DNA of 64,000 nt from Chiua virens. Lineage: Eukaryota; Basidiomycota; Agaricomycetes; Boletales; Boletaceae. Below are positions 47,324-59,580 of this stretch, piece by piece (within the stretch, counting starts at the first letter, position 1; every line of letters starts with the position of its first letter). Made by a program: the position numbers and the translations under genes. The stretch lies in NCBI GenBank assembly GCA_019787685.1, contig JAHNUO010000005.1, positions 1,426,001 through 1,490,000 on the forward strand, read 5' to 3'. The notes under the pieces were generated by a model, which saw nothing but the letters and a program-made list of their open reading frames with translations, was not told the origin of the DNA and made no database searches.

Positions 47324-47715
47324 ATGGACCTATCGCTGGACGAGACCCTCATTGCATACAACCTCTCTCAATACCTGCTCGACCGAGTCAATATACACGA
47401 TACTATCACGCGACTGGTGAGCATCATGTTCCCCTGATGTCGGACGCAACGATGAACACGCGTTCTCAACAGTCAGCGTATTCGGATTGTAGGGATTTTG
47501 AGCGCCTTGGAAATGAGGTTTTTGCTTCGTCGGAGGTGACAGTAGACAACTCGCTTATTACGAACGAGGATCCCCGAGGTAAGCATCGCAGTGCATGTTG
47601 GCGGCGTTCACTAGATGACGTTACGTTTTGAAGGTCGGCCGGCCAAAGAAGAGGCAGAGTCGTGGGCAAAGTATTTCGAACGATTCACAGCAGCACAGAA
47701 CGTATTGACGTACGT
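47324..47715 (+). CDS. Small unknown protein
   Basis: Not recognised. From the ATG at 47324 an exon reads MDLSLDETLIAYNLSQYLLD then RVNIHDTITRL, followed by a GTGAGC..CAG intron, SAYSDCRDFERLGNEVFASS, a GTAAGC..AAG intron and GRPAKEEAESWAKYFERFTA. All joins keep frame and the introns are well formed, which supports a real gene. The N-terminal helix has a spacing somewhat like LisH dimerisation motifs, but this is only a guess. The C-terminus is unresolved. Confidence 0.4.
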
Positions 47716-49005
47716 CCACTGTTTACCATCACCGTCGTTGAACAGGTACAAAGGTTTCCGTCGATAGTTGTATTCTGGTTAACCTCCCACAACCTGTCCC
47801 AACATGGAACATCGCTGTGCCGAACAGAGCGACCGCATCTGCTAATGCGGTAGTCACCTTCCGGCGTGACCGTGCGCGCGGGGAGACGATCGCGCAGCAT
47901 GGTGTGCGAACACTCCTTTGTAATACGTTTGGCATTCTGACCCCCTCCAGAGTTATTACACTTTTGATTTAATACGACAGCCGGGTGTCGACCCAAGTGC
48001 AAACCCCTGGCGAATCACACACATGAAAGGGCATCCGTTTTGGTTCAGGGGAAACATGGAAGTGATGGATCCTAGTTAACGGAGTTTTGGCCAAGTTGAT
48101 TCATTTGTGATACGTGTTTATTACTTGACATCTAGGTTGTGTACCCATGGGTATCGCAGACGGAAACATCTAGGTGTTACTTGAACGTTGAGAAGAATCG
48201 CCCAGTCCCAAAACGTATCAGTTGTCATGGTCTCTGCTTGCGTTTAGAGTTTGGGAAGACGGCGCGGAGGACCCGGACTGGACAGTAAGTTGTACACCGT
48301 GGATTCGACCGGTGATCAGAACACACGCAACGGAGTCGAAAGTTTTTCTCAGCTCCGGGTAGTAGTATGCACTTGATTGTGACTGCGGTCGAAAACATCG
48401 TGTCACTTGAATTGAATCACGAACCTTGCCTCGCCCATGTGCAAGATCTGCGGTGTGGCAGCGTGGCCCTGGTCATTCAAATATTCAGGGACAAGGCGTA
48501 GTGGCATTCTTTGGATGGCAAGCACGAGGAGACCTCGTTTTCCGGTGAATAGCGTAATCTCCAGCCACGCAGTTTGGCGTGGGTTTAAAGCGTGACGCGC
48601 AGTGTTTATGATCTTACTCGTGGCCAACTTGAAAGTTTCGATTGTCTTGGGACATTGTAGCTCGCTATCTTATTCTATTTATCAGTGGATCCACGACCTT
48701 GACCACCGGATTCTGAAATTGGTCGACCAGGTGAGGACCGAGCACTATTATCACGGAATTTCCAGGATAGGATTAGGATACACGAGCCGGTTGTCTCTTC
48801 TGATAAAGTAACACTGGCACAGATTCAGGTCGCTGCATTTGGCTGCCTCGTGTTTTGTGCCAGCTACGTTCGGGCCTCGCTTGTCCTGATAATCACTCGG
48901 GGGTCAGTTCTAATTTCATCCTTTGCTCCTTCTCCAGCTTCTCCTCTCTTCCACTACATCCCCACAAGGCAGCCCGGGCGGTGGGCGTCTCACAGGCTCA
49001 TTCCA
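47716..49005. other. About 1.3 kb without recognised genes
   Basis: Short frames only. The last 100 bases before the Hsp20-like gene are C/T-rich, consistent with a promoter-proximal tract. Nothing else supported. Confidence 0.35.
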
Positions 49006-50064
49006 ATGTCCTCCACAGCAATCGGTACCTTCACTTGTTGGGATGGCTACGACGGTTATGAGCTCGTAGAGGAACGCACCTCTCCTCCTTCTCGTCCTCC
49101 CCGTCGCTCTCGACTTCAATCCACGTCTAATTTACCCTCTTCCCTGCGACAGGGCGCCGAGCGTGGAACTGAGCGCCCACAGCCCTCCAAATCAAAGACA
49201 ATACCAGTTCCCCGAGAACACGACTATACGTCGCTCGACGAGCTGTGGTCCACCTTGAGGGAGAGAAAGTATGCTGCGGAAGCCAAGCTTCCTCTGAAGG
49301 TCAAGTCCCTTGAGGCACCCCAGCCCGGACCTAGCAATGTGGCACGCCCAACCCCCGAGCAGCAGGTTACAGCACCCAGGAAGGTCACCCCTCCCAAAGT
49401 GAAACGGAAGAAATCTACGTACGCCACCGCATCAGTCCATACATCCGTTTATCTGATCCTTGTGAACGCATGACAGAGATTGCGTTTCATTTCACGAGTC
49501 TCGTTCTGGACGCACGGTGTGTATGCTCCGTGGTCCATTTCCATGATAATACCTTCTTATCCCCGCTCAGATCACCGCGACCTTTGACTTGCCTGGCATA
49601 AAGAAAGAACAAGCTCATGTCAGCTTCCGCTGGAATCACCTGGTTGTTACTTGGCAGACCGTGAAAATCTCGGAAAAGGAGGAAAACGGACGACTCGTGA
49701 GAGAACGAGAGGAGAAGAAGTACACGCGAACGATACCCCTTCCAGAAGGGACGAAAGTGAGTGAGCTTTTGCTTTCTCGCTTCAGAAGGCTAATCGCTTT
49801 CTTCGTTAGTTCGAGGAGATACGTGCCATTATGGACAATAAACGTCTCATCCTGAACTACCCCAACATGCGCACGGTCCGTGTCGAACCCCGGCATCGTT
49901 TGCCCAAACAGACAGAACCCCGTCGAATTGAACCTACTGTCATCTCTGACGGTGACATCAAATCTAGCGACGACTTCGAGAACGTTCCGTATACCAAATC
50001 ACGAGCTCACGATGATCCACCACGTGAAGAATTTACAGAAACCACAGATATCTCAGAATATTAG
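49006..50064 (+). CDS. Hsp20/alpha-crystallin-domain protein
   Basis: A small heat-shock-protein-like protein, about 300 residues, presumed to hold unfolded proteins. Start MSSTAIGTFTCWDGYDGYEL at 49006; the frame is open upstream but the upstream part is Pro-rich noise. A disordered Ser/Pro/Arg region is followed by YTSLDELWSTLRERKYAAEA. After an intron comes the alpha-crystallin domain: TITATFDLPGIKKEQAHVSF, HLVVTWQTVKISEKEE, YTRTIPLPEGTKFEEIRAIM and NKRLILNYPNMR. Compared with canonical Hsp20, the beta-5/6 loop and the RTIPLPEGTK strand are kept. The C-terminal tail is charged and lacks an obvious IxI motif, ending TDISEY. Confidence 0.75.
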
Positions 50065-50387
50065 AAGTCCTGATCACGTCTGTCTGTTGGGTTTGTCGGT
50101 AGTACTGAAAGAAACTTGTTTTACTACAGTCGTCCGCTCACTACATTGCGGTCGATCCATATTTATTTCATCCATTGGAGATAATCAGTAATGGATGACC
50201 TATACTCCTTCTGTGCTTCCAATTCGTTGCGATCGTACTCCATATCGGCAGACAAAATGTACATTACCACCATTTCGAAATTGTCTGGTTCTGGACCCCA
50301 AGTAAAACGCGTTCGCGAAGGCGGGGCTTGATGGAGATCATTAATACTGTGGCAGTCGCCTTATACAGATAGAAGCAACTAAAAATA
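50065..50387. other. Convergent 3' spacer
   Basis: About 320 bases between converging stops; no gene. Confidence 0.35.
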
Positions 50388-51451
50388 TTACATGTCATCC
50401 ACACTCCACTCGTAGCTCGCAGTAGCTGTCCGTTGTCCTTCGTTGATACGTTGGAACCACTTCTTCTCAAAGCCATTGCCACGGTCTGAGGAAGAATTTA
50501 CTGTAAACATTTCATCAACACCACAAGGATCTGACTTTACCTACGCCATCCCATCGGTATCCTGGTTTTATACCAAACCGATTGGGAGGAGGTGGGGGAC
50601 CGCGATATTCCGGCTTTTTCGGACCCTTGGATACCTTTTTCTGTAAATGGAAGGATTAGCGGACGCAACACTGGATACAACCGAACTAACCGTCAAGAAA
50701 GCAGCAGCAGGATCATTCCATCTGCCTTGTGCCATAAGTTCCTCGTTGAGTTCCTTGTCATCGGCACGCCGAGAGAATGGTAAGGACTTGTTTTTCTCCA
50801 GTTGTTGTTTGCGCTTCTCATTTTCCTCTCGTTGTACGAGTCCCTTTCCCCATTCCATCTTTTCCGCCTCCTTTTCCTCCCTTTCTCTTTCTTCCGAGCC
50901 GCTTCAGCGCGAGCCAGTTTCATGTCGATCTTGCGGCCAGATGCATCACGGTATACAGTCTCCTGCGCGGCTTCCTCCTGCGCGGTCTCTTGTTTGGCCT
51001 GAGGCTTTGATCGCTACAATCCAGCATCAGTCACATCCCGTAAACGCATGCAAACGGCCATTACCTTGCGCAGATCCTCAGGGTGCATCAGCCCACCCTT
51101 GAACGATTGCACGTCCTCCACGACGGTCGGCTGTTCGTCAAGCGGTATAGGTGGACTCTCCTCCCGCTTGACGCCCTCCTTCACCGTCGTCCATCCCGAG
51201 CGGTCGTCCGTCTTGCGTTTCTTGAAACTTCGGTCGGTCGCAATAGTCGCTTCAGCTAATTCGTCTTCTTCTTCTTCCCGCTGTCTTGAGTGTTCGTCGC
51301 CAAAGCCCGCATCCTCATCAACAAATTGGGACGGACCACTAGTTGCACTGCCATCTGCGGCCTTGCGTCTTTTCTTCTTGGGGGCAGCTCTGGATAGAAT
51401 GGCCTCTGCCTTGGGGCCGGACATATATTTCTGCGCAAGGTAGGCTTGCAT
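50388..51451 (-). CDS. BUD13: Bud13/Cwc26, RES complex splicing factor
   Basis: Subunit of the retention-and-splicing (RES) complex that joins the activated spliceosome. Start [20 protein letters not shown] at 51451. A Lys-rich stretch and a disordered acidic middle follow, then [35 protein letters not shown] ([17 protein letters not shown]), [38 protein letters not shown] and [10 protein letters not shown]; the last exons give [38 protein letters not shown] and a TAA at 50388. The [22 protein letters not shown] block is diagnostic of the family. The gene looks intact, with about four introns. It is the second spliceosome gene in the window but not near CWC2. Confidence 0.93.
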
Positions 51452-51592
51452 GATTGGAGGTCGTAGTACAAGGAAAGGTATCGAGGACGAGGTCACACAT
51501 TCACCAAGTGTTACGTAAGCCAAGTAGAGCCAACTTGGGCTCGAGTCAAAGGCGCAACTTCAACTTGAAATTGGACAAGTTACAGGTGCGAT

Positions 51593-52610
51593 TCAGAATT
51601 GTAAAGAAACAAGAGTCGTCATCAAGGACGGCACCAAACAATACATCATTCGAAGCGGAACCAGAGGCTGTGCATCCACGAGCCACGGCTTACAATTACA
51701 AGGGTCTACGTCGACATGAGGGCGTAGAGGAAGCACAGTTCGAGAACGCGTGTCGTGAGCTGCGATGGCGAACAGATCTGATAGAACCAGGATGAAAGCA
51801 CCCAGAGAACACATGTCCACTTACGGAAAAATGGCAGAATAGGCAGCCTCTGCTTCATGGAAGGGCACCAAGCGTAAAGGCGTGCGTGGATGACAACGTG
51901 AAGAGCGATGGTGACGCGCATTAAAGTCTGAGATATCGCACAGGCGTCGTGTATGCGGTGTCGCGTCTTCGCCACTCCCAGCGGCGACTTGGCGTCTCGA
52001 TCCACATCCGAGCGAGTCTGCGAACTTGTTGACAGGCACGAAGTTCAAAGGACGCCGTGTGAGAGAGATTCCGGCATCATCCATCAAGACGTCGATGGCA
52101 TCGCCGCCAGTCAAAGCAGCAGCGCGAAGCAAGGTTCTCGCTATTCGCGGTTGCTTCGGCGTATCAGGAACTTTTCGGGTGGGTGTGATTCGTCGCTCTG
52201 ATGGGCGATGTCGAGTATATGCGCGGCGCCTTTTTCGAGAAACAACGCCCTGAGAGCGGCTGTTTAGTTTTCGGGCGCCACTTGGACGGAACGACGAAGA
52301 AAATTTTCGACGGTGACAAGACTTCCAGAGCGCGGTCCCAAGCTCGGAGCTTCCGCTTGTGAGTTGTCTAAAATCGCAGGAGAAGACATTGGCAGTTCCG
52401 GAAGCACAGCAACCTCTGGGACAAGTCCTGGTAGGAGCTCTGTCGCTAGGTTGGTCGCGGGATGTGACGGTCTCCGTATCTTAAAATCGAGTCGTATCCT
52501 CTTCCGTCTTCTCTGAAACTAGTGGGTATGAAATGACGACAAACGGACGAACAACCTGTATGTAAGTTGCCTACCACGAATTCGTTGACATTGCTTTGCA
52601 TCACCGCCAT
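51593..52610 (-). CDS. Unknown basic protein, possible new family
   Basis: Not recognised. Exon 1 from the ATG at 52610 reads MAVMQSNVNEFV and joins across a GTAGGC..CAG intron to RRRKRIRLDFKIRRPSHPAT, ELLPGLVPEVAVLPELPMSS, SLVTVENFLRRSVQVAPEN, then after another intron RRRAYTRHRPSERRITPTRK, VPDTPKQPRIARTLLRAAAL, GGDAIDVLMDDAGISLTRRP and LNFVPVNKFADSLG. The frame runs on to a GTAAGT donor at about 51826 and a last exon ending at 51593. Arg-rich segments suggest a nucleic-acid-binding or nuclear protein. The C-terminal Arg/His-rich part may instead use a different frame. Real-gene support is the series of well-formed introns; function cannot be given. Confidence 0.5.
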
Positions 52611-53296
52611 TGAAGTGTTGTGTCTTAGAAGAGGTGGATGCGGAGTACCAGCAGCATAGCTTCAGCCTCCGACGGATGCATCTCCCAGACCAAATTTCAC
52701 AGTGCACGCCGGTCAATGTCGCCCGAGCCAGCAGATTTTTTTTCAGTGACCGACGCATGCAGGTACGCTAATCGCGATCGCATCAATCCTCGTCCATCAC
52801 TCAAGTACTGGTGGAGTCTCGCTGTTTACTTGTAGCATTTGGCACCACCGTCGAACATATTGTTCTCCCTTCAAGTTGGACACGCTACCGATGTGTTAGT
52901 ACGAAGTACCACCAACTTGTAGGTCCGAGTCCGCAGGTCGCACTGCCCGACGGATCGCATAGTAATGCCGTACTTCCTCCGATCATTTCATCCCAGTGCA
53001 GTGGTTGGGGAGGCCGTGCTTTCCCTTCACGCAGACGTAACTCTGGTCCAAGCGACGATTTGAATTTCCGTGATTGCTAAGTACGAGTGGTCTGCGGGTC
53101 TGCACCACGGCCTTCTCACTCCGGCGATGCTGTCCATCTGATAATGCTGCTCACGGTTGTCACTGTCAGACTTTCGTTGAAGTGTTGTTCTAAAGGCTAA
53201 GCGCCTCCCGTGGTATTAAAAGCGCGAAGGATTCAGCAGTATCCTTCAGCATTTCGACACACCAGCCCAATCACTCATTCCAGTCTTAATTTCACA
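52611..53296. promoter_or_regulatory. Upstream region of the secreted protein gene
   Basis: About 690 bases without a gene. A TATA-like TATTAAAAG at about 53214-53222 lies about 75-80 bases before the ATG at 53297. Open frames here show no family. Confidence 0.35.
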
Positions 53297-53852
53297 ATGC
53301 AATTTATTCTTGCCATGATCATTGCATCTGCTAGTCGCCTTGGTTAGCGCGGCGGCCGCAGCCTCGCCAGAGTTGTCCGGAAGCCACCCAATTTGGTGTG
53401 GTGACCATCTCCCCGACTACTGTCACGCCTGGTGAGGTGAGTAGAAAATTTCCTGCCACGGAGATGAACATTGTTGAAGAAAACCGAACGTTCAGATCTT
53501 GACGGTGAACTCTGACTTTAGTTGTGCCATCAACACCTTTGGTCACCACCCTGAATTCACCGACTATTATATCGAGGTCCCCACCAACAACAATGGCCAC
53601 GAGCCTCCCATCCTTTTGTACCGTGGTACCCTCCAATCGGGAACCTCCGACTCGTTCACCGTCACCGTATGTCCCCAGCACGAGCGAGGAATTTTTTTTT
53701 TGACATTTTCTCAGGTCCCTGCAGCGTATTACACTGCCAATGCCAGTTATGCGGTGGTGTTAGACACGACTTACGCCGTCAACGGCCCCAGTGGCCAACT
53801 TTACTCTGTCGTTGGTGGCGTCGAGACACCAATTACTATCAACGTCTCTTAA
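53297..53852 (+). CDS. Small secreted protein, frame slips in the N-terminal part
   Basis: A small Ser/Thr-rich secreted protein of a family common in Agaricomycetes; role unknown. Start MQFILAMIIAS with the hydrophobic LVALVSAAAAAS forms a signal peptide. The mature part reads FGVVTISPTTVTPGE, an intron with GTGAGT, ILTVNSDFSCAINTFGHHPE, TDYYIEVPTNNNGHEPPILL, TLQSGTSDSFTVT, a second intron containing a T-run, and VPAAYYTANASYAVVLDTTY with a final ITINVS. To follow this the frame must slip at about 53328-53334 (between ASx and LVALV) and again at about 53384-53391 (beside CCC). Read literally the first frame stops after sixteen residues. A TATA-like box is 75-80 bases upstream. Confidence 0.7.
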
Positions 53853-54479
53853 GCATACGCCTGTCGGACTTGTTAAGTAATCTCTTTGGACGTTTCACTC
53901 TGTAGTTTGGACATTGTACGCACAATTCTTGTAATATACATGGAACGCAGTAGTAGCTTGTAAAGCCCACCCCGCTACGGTTTTATGGATTCTTTCACAA
54001 CCTTCAATTCGTCGGTGTACTCCAATCGGCATGCCAACGACCAGTTCCGTAAATTACCCGTGATCAGTTGAGTTTAGGCTGGGGAAAGTATTCAAACTTG
54101 AATTGGCTTGTTGTCAACTCCGCGACAGATGTGAACCCCTCTCTGTCGGTAGATTTGGACGGTCTTCTGGTTCAAGAATACAGATCTGGCTCGACTTGAA
54201 ACGCCGTCATTACCTTGTTCTTCGGGTCAAACTGTGTCATATTACCGGATCGTGCCTCCATATTGTATCCAAACTGGATCAGTCAGAGAGGCAACTCCCC
54301 GCACACTGTCAGGTAACGAAGCTTCGCACAACCGCTTTCTTCCTCCGGGGAGGCACTGTTAGATATAATCGCAATCACTGGATCGTCCCAATAATCCGCT
54401 ACAGCAACGGAATGGCCAACGAACGAATTCCGTGGCTTGATGCCAGCGTATATTTGAACTCGGCATACATCCACGAAAT
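53853..54479. other. Convergent 3' spacer
   Basis: About 630 bases between the secreted protein gene and the dehydrogenase; no gene recognised. Confidence 0.35.
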
Positions 54480-55616
54480 TCACCAGCATCCACAGTGAGA
54501 TGAGGCCTCGGGCTCTGCAACTAGTACAGCGCGGTACCTGATTTCACCATCAGCAAGCTTCTTCATCGCCTCTTCAATCCCCTCCACAGTGAACGGAAAC
54601 TCCTGCACGATGGGCTTTACATGGTGCTGTGCGGCAAAATGGAGCATCTTTTTATGCAAGGCGCGCGACGAAACCATCGTCCATTGGATACGGAGTCCTT
54701 TCAACAGCGAGGGCAAGTATGGCACTATCAAGTTGTCGTGGGACACCGTCATCGGATAAATCACAGCGCATGCTGCGAGAACCGGGTTAAACCTATCATG
54801 CAAGAAACAGGTCAGACATCTATGGTCCCTGATGTGTGTAGGCTGGCTTACTTTTCCCAGTCGGGCATTTCTGATGTGGTCACATAGAGGTGATCAACAG
54901 GCTTCACGCTCTTCAATGCGTTCTCCCCTTCGGTTACATAGAACTCGGTCGCGCCAAGGGCCTTCGCCTCTGCCTCCTTGCTCGGCGTCCTAGAGAACAC
55001 AACCACTTCGCAACCCATCTTTGCCGCAAACTGGATAGCGAGATGTCCGAGTCCGCCGATGCCTAATATACCCACGCGTTCCGTTGAGCGCAAACCGTAC
55101 ATTTCTATCGCGTTGAACACTGTGCTTCCGGCGCACATCAAGGGCGCAGCGTCGACAGATGAGATCGCATCTGGGATATGGAAGAGGAACGCAGCCTTCC
55201 AAATTGCGTGCGAGGCGAACGCTCCTTGATCTCTGTCGCATTCGGGATACACCTTGCGCTTGTGGCAGAAAAACTCGTTTCCGGTCAGACAATCATGACA
55301 CTGGAGGCATGCGTCGTGTAAGACACCCCAGCCTGCACGATCCCCTCTGTAGCACATCTAAGTATCCGTGAATGGGGAAGGAGATGTACACGCACGGTTT
55401 GAAATTATTCACAGCAGAGCCGACATCTTGGACAACGCCGACACCTTCGTGTCCTAGAACCATGTCCTGGTTTTTGAAGTGCAGGTCCGTGCCACACAAG
55501 CCTGCGTGTGTGATTCTTACCAGAACCTCGTCATCCGCAAGTGTCCGGCGGGCCCGAGACTGCACAATTTTTGACTCGTTAGATCCTTTAAAAACTTGGA
55601 AGGTATAGCTCGACAT
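54480..55616 (-). CDS. Zinc-dependent alcohol dehydrogenase (MDR family)
   Basis: A medium-chain NAD(P)-dependent alcohol dehydrogenase, about 345 residues, of the cinnamyl/propanol-preferring type. Start MSSYTFQVFKGSNESK at 55616. Catalytic zinc ligands: LCGTDLH and GHEGVG; structural zinc cluster CLQCHDCLTGNEFFC; then AFASHAIWKAAF, AAPLMCAGSTVF, the Rossmann turn GILGIGGLGHLAIQF, VVVFSRTPSKEAEA, and after a last intron TVSHDNLIVPYLPSLLKGLR and VQEFPFTVEGIEEAMKKLAD. Stop at 54480. Four or five introns. It looks intact. A broken inverted copy lies at about 59.6-60.6 kb. The substrate is not clear; such enzymes reduce aromatic or fusel aldehydes in wood and litter fungi. Confidence 0.88.
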
Positions 55617-57188
55617 AATATCACCGTGACGAGGTGGGTGGCAAATGTTCCGTTGACTCGGAGATGGGTATGCATGGACCACCATAATTTATACTCACTG
55701 GCAGGATAGTACACGTAGATCGGATCGTAGCAACGTTGGCTCCGAACTTGAAACCCTCCCGGGTCACAGGTATTTCCGATTTGACGGACTTGAACCTCCT
55801 TGAAACGGTTAGAAATAACCGGTGCGCGACTTCCGGTCGGACTTAGGAACGTTTTCCTGTAAATTTCAGCTGTAGAAATGACAGCTGCATCCTTTTTGGA
55901 ATTCGCATATGGCGCACGTCGCGCAGTTGTCGTTCGCCCACCGTCCGTAAAGTCTGTCAGTGGTGGAGGCATTCCTTCTATATTTGTTTTAGAATGTGAC
56001 AGCGCGCTGCTTACTAATCAGCTTCGACCGCCCTTGAAAGCTTCCTCATTTACACCTCTCCACCTGTGAGGCCTATTCACCTATCCACTCTTCACGCTCA
56101 ACAACGCCAGGCCCGGATTCAAGTTACGATCACGTCCATGGTCACACCGGTCGCAGACCATTCAGGCTTTGCTGCCACCCATACCGGCCGTACGATCTTA
56201 CCAACCCCCCTCACATAGAAAGCAGTAGCTAAGCAGGGATAAGGCATTCGAATGGCTGTAGCGGCGGCAGCAGACTCATCTGACCGACTCTTAACAACGA
56301 TTACTCATTAGCTTGGCTCAGAAGGCAACATCGTATCCATAAAATTCAGGGATTGCGGACGGTTGTCAGATTTACAGAAAATAATCTCTAAAGTTACCGA
56401 GCTCAAATCCGCACTTGTCTGTAAATCTCTAAATCCTGACGGGAAGTCACCCACTGAGTAGTCCTCTGGCCAGGTCAGAACACGCTGGGCATACGTGGCT
56501 CTAAGCGAGTTCGTCGATGATTCTTAATCACCCTCGCGATGGTGACGTGGTGCGTGCCGTCAACCTTTTTTCATGCGCTCTTCACGACGCTTGCAAGTTG
56601 CACATCGCATGTAACTGAACTTGTAAGTTTCTCCTTTTGTAACTCCACTTTCGGGAGTACAACTAGAGCCCTTTCGCGCGGTTTCAGATGAGTCATTGGA
56701 TAGCAAGAGGCGGCCACTTCTGATTTAAAAAAAGGAGAGAGGAAGTGGGATCCATATATCCGGATGGTCTTCCTGTGCCATGCCTGTCTCAATTGCACCG
56801 ATGCCGAAATCAGACGTACCTTTTAGGAAGCGACGGGCAGTGCCTAGCGAGGGCACCAAAACGGATAGTTCGAGAGTTTACTTGACAAAAGCGTGGCCGT
56901 ACTAGTAGTACCTATTATATTATACTCACTATATATGCTGGGGGTGTGCACCGTGGAGTCGAATTTACGACAACTTGAAAGTGCGCTATCACGTCAGGAG
57001 ACACGATACATTATAGGTATCTGCGCGAACAATAGAAGTCGTAATGATCGGTTGTCAACGAAGTGTCTGGATCGGCTGTCGGAATCGTGGTTTCATTCGC
57101 GATGTCGACTGTGCTACTTCCGAGTCCTCTCATCAAGTACATATCTCTGCCGACTCCGAATCAGGTGCGAGTGGCGTAGTTTACAACC
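55617..57188. other. About 1.6 kb gene-poor region
   Basis: Between the divergent dehydrogenase and F-box genes. Short frames only. The first 350 bases upstream of the dehydrogenase contain a minus frame with Thr/Arg-rich sequence that does not match a family. A TATATATATGC-like string near 56920-56940 may be a promoter element of the F-box gene. Confidence 0.35.
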
Positions 57189-58935
57189 ATGGGATATCCA
57201 CTGCCAGACGAGTTGATTGGTTTGACATTTAACCACCTCGATGTCCCATCTCTTTTGACGTGCACGCAAGTGAGTTTACTGACGTGAGGGATCGACCTTG
57301 TTTCTCTCACTGACGACACGATTTCATTGTTCAAAGGTGTGCAAGTTATTCCATGCTATCATATCAGGAAGCACCTACTTGATATACAAGATTGAATTGT
57401 TCGCTTCCTACATGGACGACAACGAACATTCGTCCATAGACGCCGTCAGCCGACTCAATCTCCTCCGAGAGCATAATCGCGTCTGGCGCAATATGTCATG
57501 GCCATCATCTGGGACCATTCCAATGCAAGATGGTAATTGCTGGGAGTTTTCTGGTGGCGTGCTTGCTCAGTCAACCCAGCAAAACGAACTCTTCCTTGTT
57601 CAACTACCATGCAAACTCAAGGGCATCCCTGAAAGAAGATGGTTTGTTCCATTCGAATTCAGGATCCGAGACTTCGCGTTCGACAATTCTCAAGATCTGG
57701 TCGTCTTACTTGAGCTGATTGGCAGTCCGTAAGTACAGTCGTTCCCGGGCCATATCAGTACGGTCTTTTACTTAACCACTCCGTAACTAGTCCGACTTTG
57801 TCATGCAAGATTCATTTACGGAACTCTTTTGGGAGAACACCATCCTCGAGCAACTCTAGTACAAATAACACATGCAGTGCCGAATCTGCATGCCGATTTC
57901 ACCTTTCTGATCCAGATTTGTGGCAATCGCGTCGCTGTCCTCTTCTATGATCAATTTGGTGCATCATCTCACAATTCTTTTCTCGTTTGGGACTGGCGAA
58001 CTGGATATCTGGAAGTCGTCAGTGATTTCTCTCTTTTTGCCCTACGTCCCTATTAATCCCCGCTTTGACTAGGACATTCACACATCAAGATTTCAATCCT
58101 TTGCCTTCATGACAGAGGACCTAATTCTGGCAGCAATCCTCAGATCCGACAGGGAGCCCTCCTTGCAAGTGCTGAGTGTAGCGGCATTCGTTGGTCCAAT
58201 TCGTTTGTTGTCGGACATGCCCTACGTATGTGAACTCCTATATCCCGAGCTCCGCGCGAATGTGGAGTGCTTTTTGATTCGGTCAGAGCCCACCCCAACT
58301 TGGAGGCCACCTACTGGTTTAGGCGTTCCTTTTTACAGCTCTAGGGAAGGATTTCATCTTCACGATTTCTATGCGCACACTTAGGAATGAAACGCACGAG
58401 AGTACAGCCCTCTTTGTACCTCTGTCCACTGTACTCGCGCAAGTCGGGCGTTCGCACAATACACCACGCCACTGCATCCCCTGGAATGCTTGGGGCCCGA
58501 GTGGGACGCGTATGGTTTCTCGGGAACTTTCAGAAACCTGGGTCTGCTACAACTACGGCATGAAATTTATCCAAGGTTTACGATGGAAAAACGGACACGT
58601 GGCCAGAGCATACGATTTTAATCCGTACGCGGCAAGGAAAGACATTAAAATGAGCTTCGATTCTCCTATACCGTGGACCCGCCTCGCCAAACAGTCACGG
58701 CCAGGCGCCCAATCTCCGAGCTTCAACGAGGGAGTTGTTACGTCGCTACCCGGTCGTGTCGCTCGGGTCTCACTTGCGCATTCGGATGACGGCTGGGATG
58801 CTGTCATGATTGGGGAGGATCACATTCTGATGGTTCAGGTACGATGTCTGCAATCGGACGTGAGAGCTAGCTTTGGAGCTAATGTTTTACTCATGGCAGC
58901 CTAATTATTCTGTGTACGGCTACATGGCTATGTAA
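57189..58935 (+). CDS. F-box protein, possible frame slip
   Basis: An F-box protein of the large fungal expansion; it should bind Skp1 in an SCF ubiquitin ligase, with the rest choosing substrates. Start at 57189: MGYPLPDELIGLTFNHLDVP then SLLTCTQ, GTGAGT intron, VCKLF, the classic F-box pattern L..E.......L....L.....VC. The body is DNEHSSIDAVSRLNLLREHN, WEFSGGVLAQ, FVPFEFRIRDFAFDNSQDLV, HNSFLVWDWRTGYLEVV, SFAFMTEDLILAAI, YPELRANVECFLIR, then WVCYNYGMKFIQGLRW and a last exon PNYSVYGYMAM. Stop TAA at 58933-58935. At 58376-58383 the frame moves by one base (HDFYAHT then TAG; next frame LRNETHESTALFVPLS), possibly an indel. Confidence 0.78.
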
Positions 58936-59580
58936 ATTCGTGGCATGATGAATATTTGCATGTTCTCTCTACACATGTCAAGCCCCATGGGGATTATTAA
59001 AACTTCTATGTACGTTTAAGGTGCATACTTCTTTGTCCACGCCACCAGGCGTATTCGAGCGATCCGAACGCCCACAACCATATTGTGACTCAAACATCGG
59101 CGGCTGACGCTGTGGCGCTGCGAGACGCACCAGACAGAACCGCATGACAAAGTCAAACCCAGTAGCTACATCTGAAACATCTGAAACAACATGACAGCTA
59201 GGCTAGGGTCTCCGACCCTGATTGTGCCACGTTTGATGGTTCGCGCTTTCTACGAAAATTGCAATAAAAATCGCACCTTTGCGCGCAGCTTGCCGATAGT
59301 ACATCATTCATTATCAAAGGATCACAACAGAAATATTAGATGCAGATATACTGATTATCACAAAATTAGAACCTTCAGTCGATAAATGTCGTGATCTGTC
59401 TGAATGAACGTGGTTGGGTCGATCAGATTAGTGAGCGTCCGGGTATCGGGGACACGTTAAGCAGTTGCTACGAAATCGGTCGCGAAATGCTTTATAAAAC
59501 TGTCGGTGAAAAATATGCCCATATGGATCAACAGTCATACTGCAACTGCATCATGTCCGAGGAGTTATTTATACTTTCCG
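58936..59580. other. Spacer between the F-box gene and the dehydrogenase copy
   Basis: About 650 bases, AT-rich near 59240-59380; no gene recognised. Confidence 0.35.
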
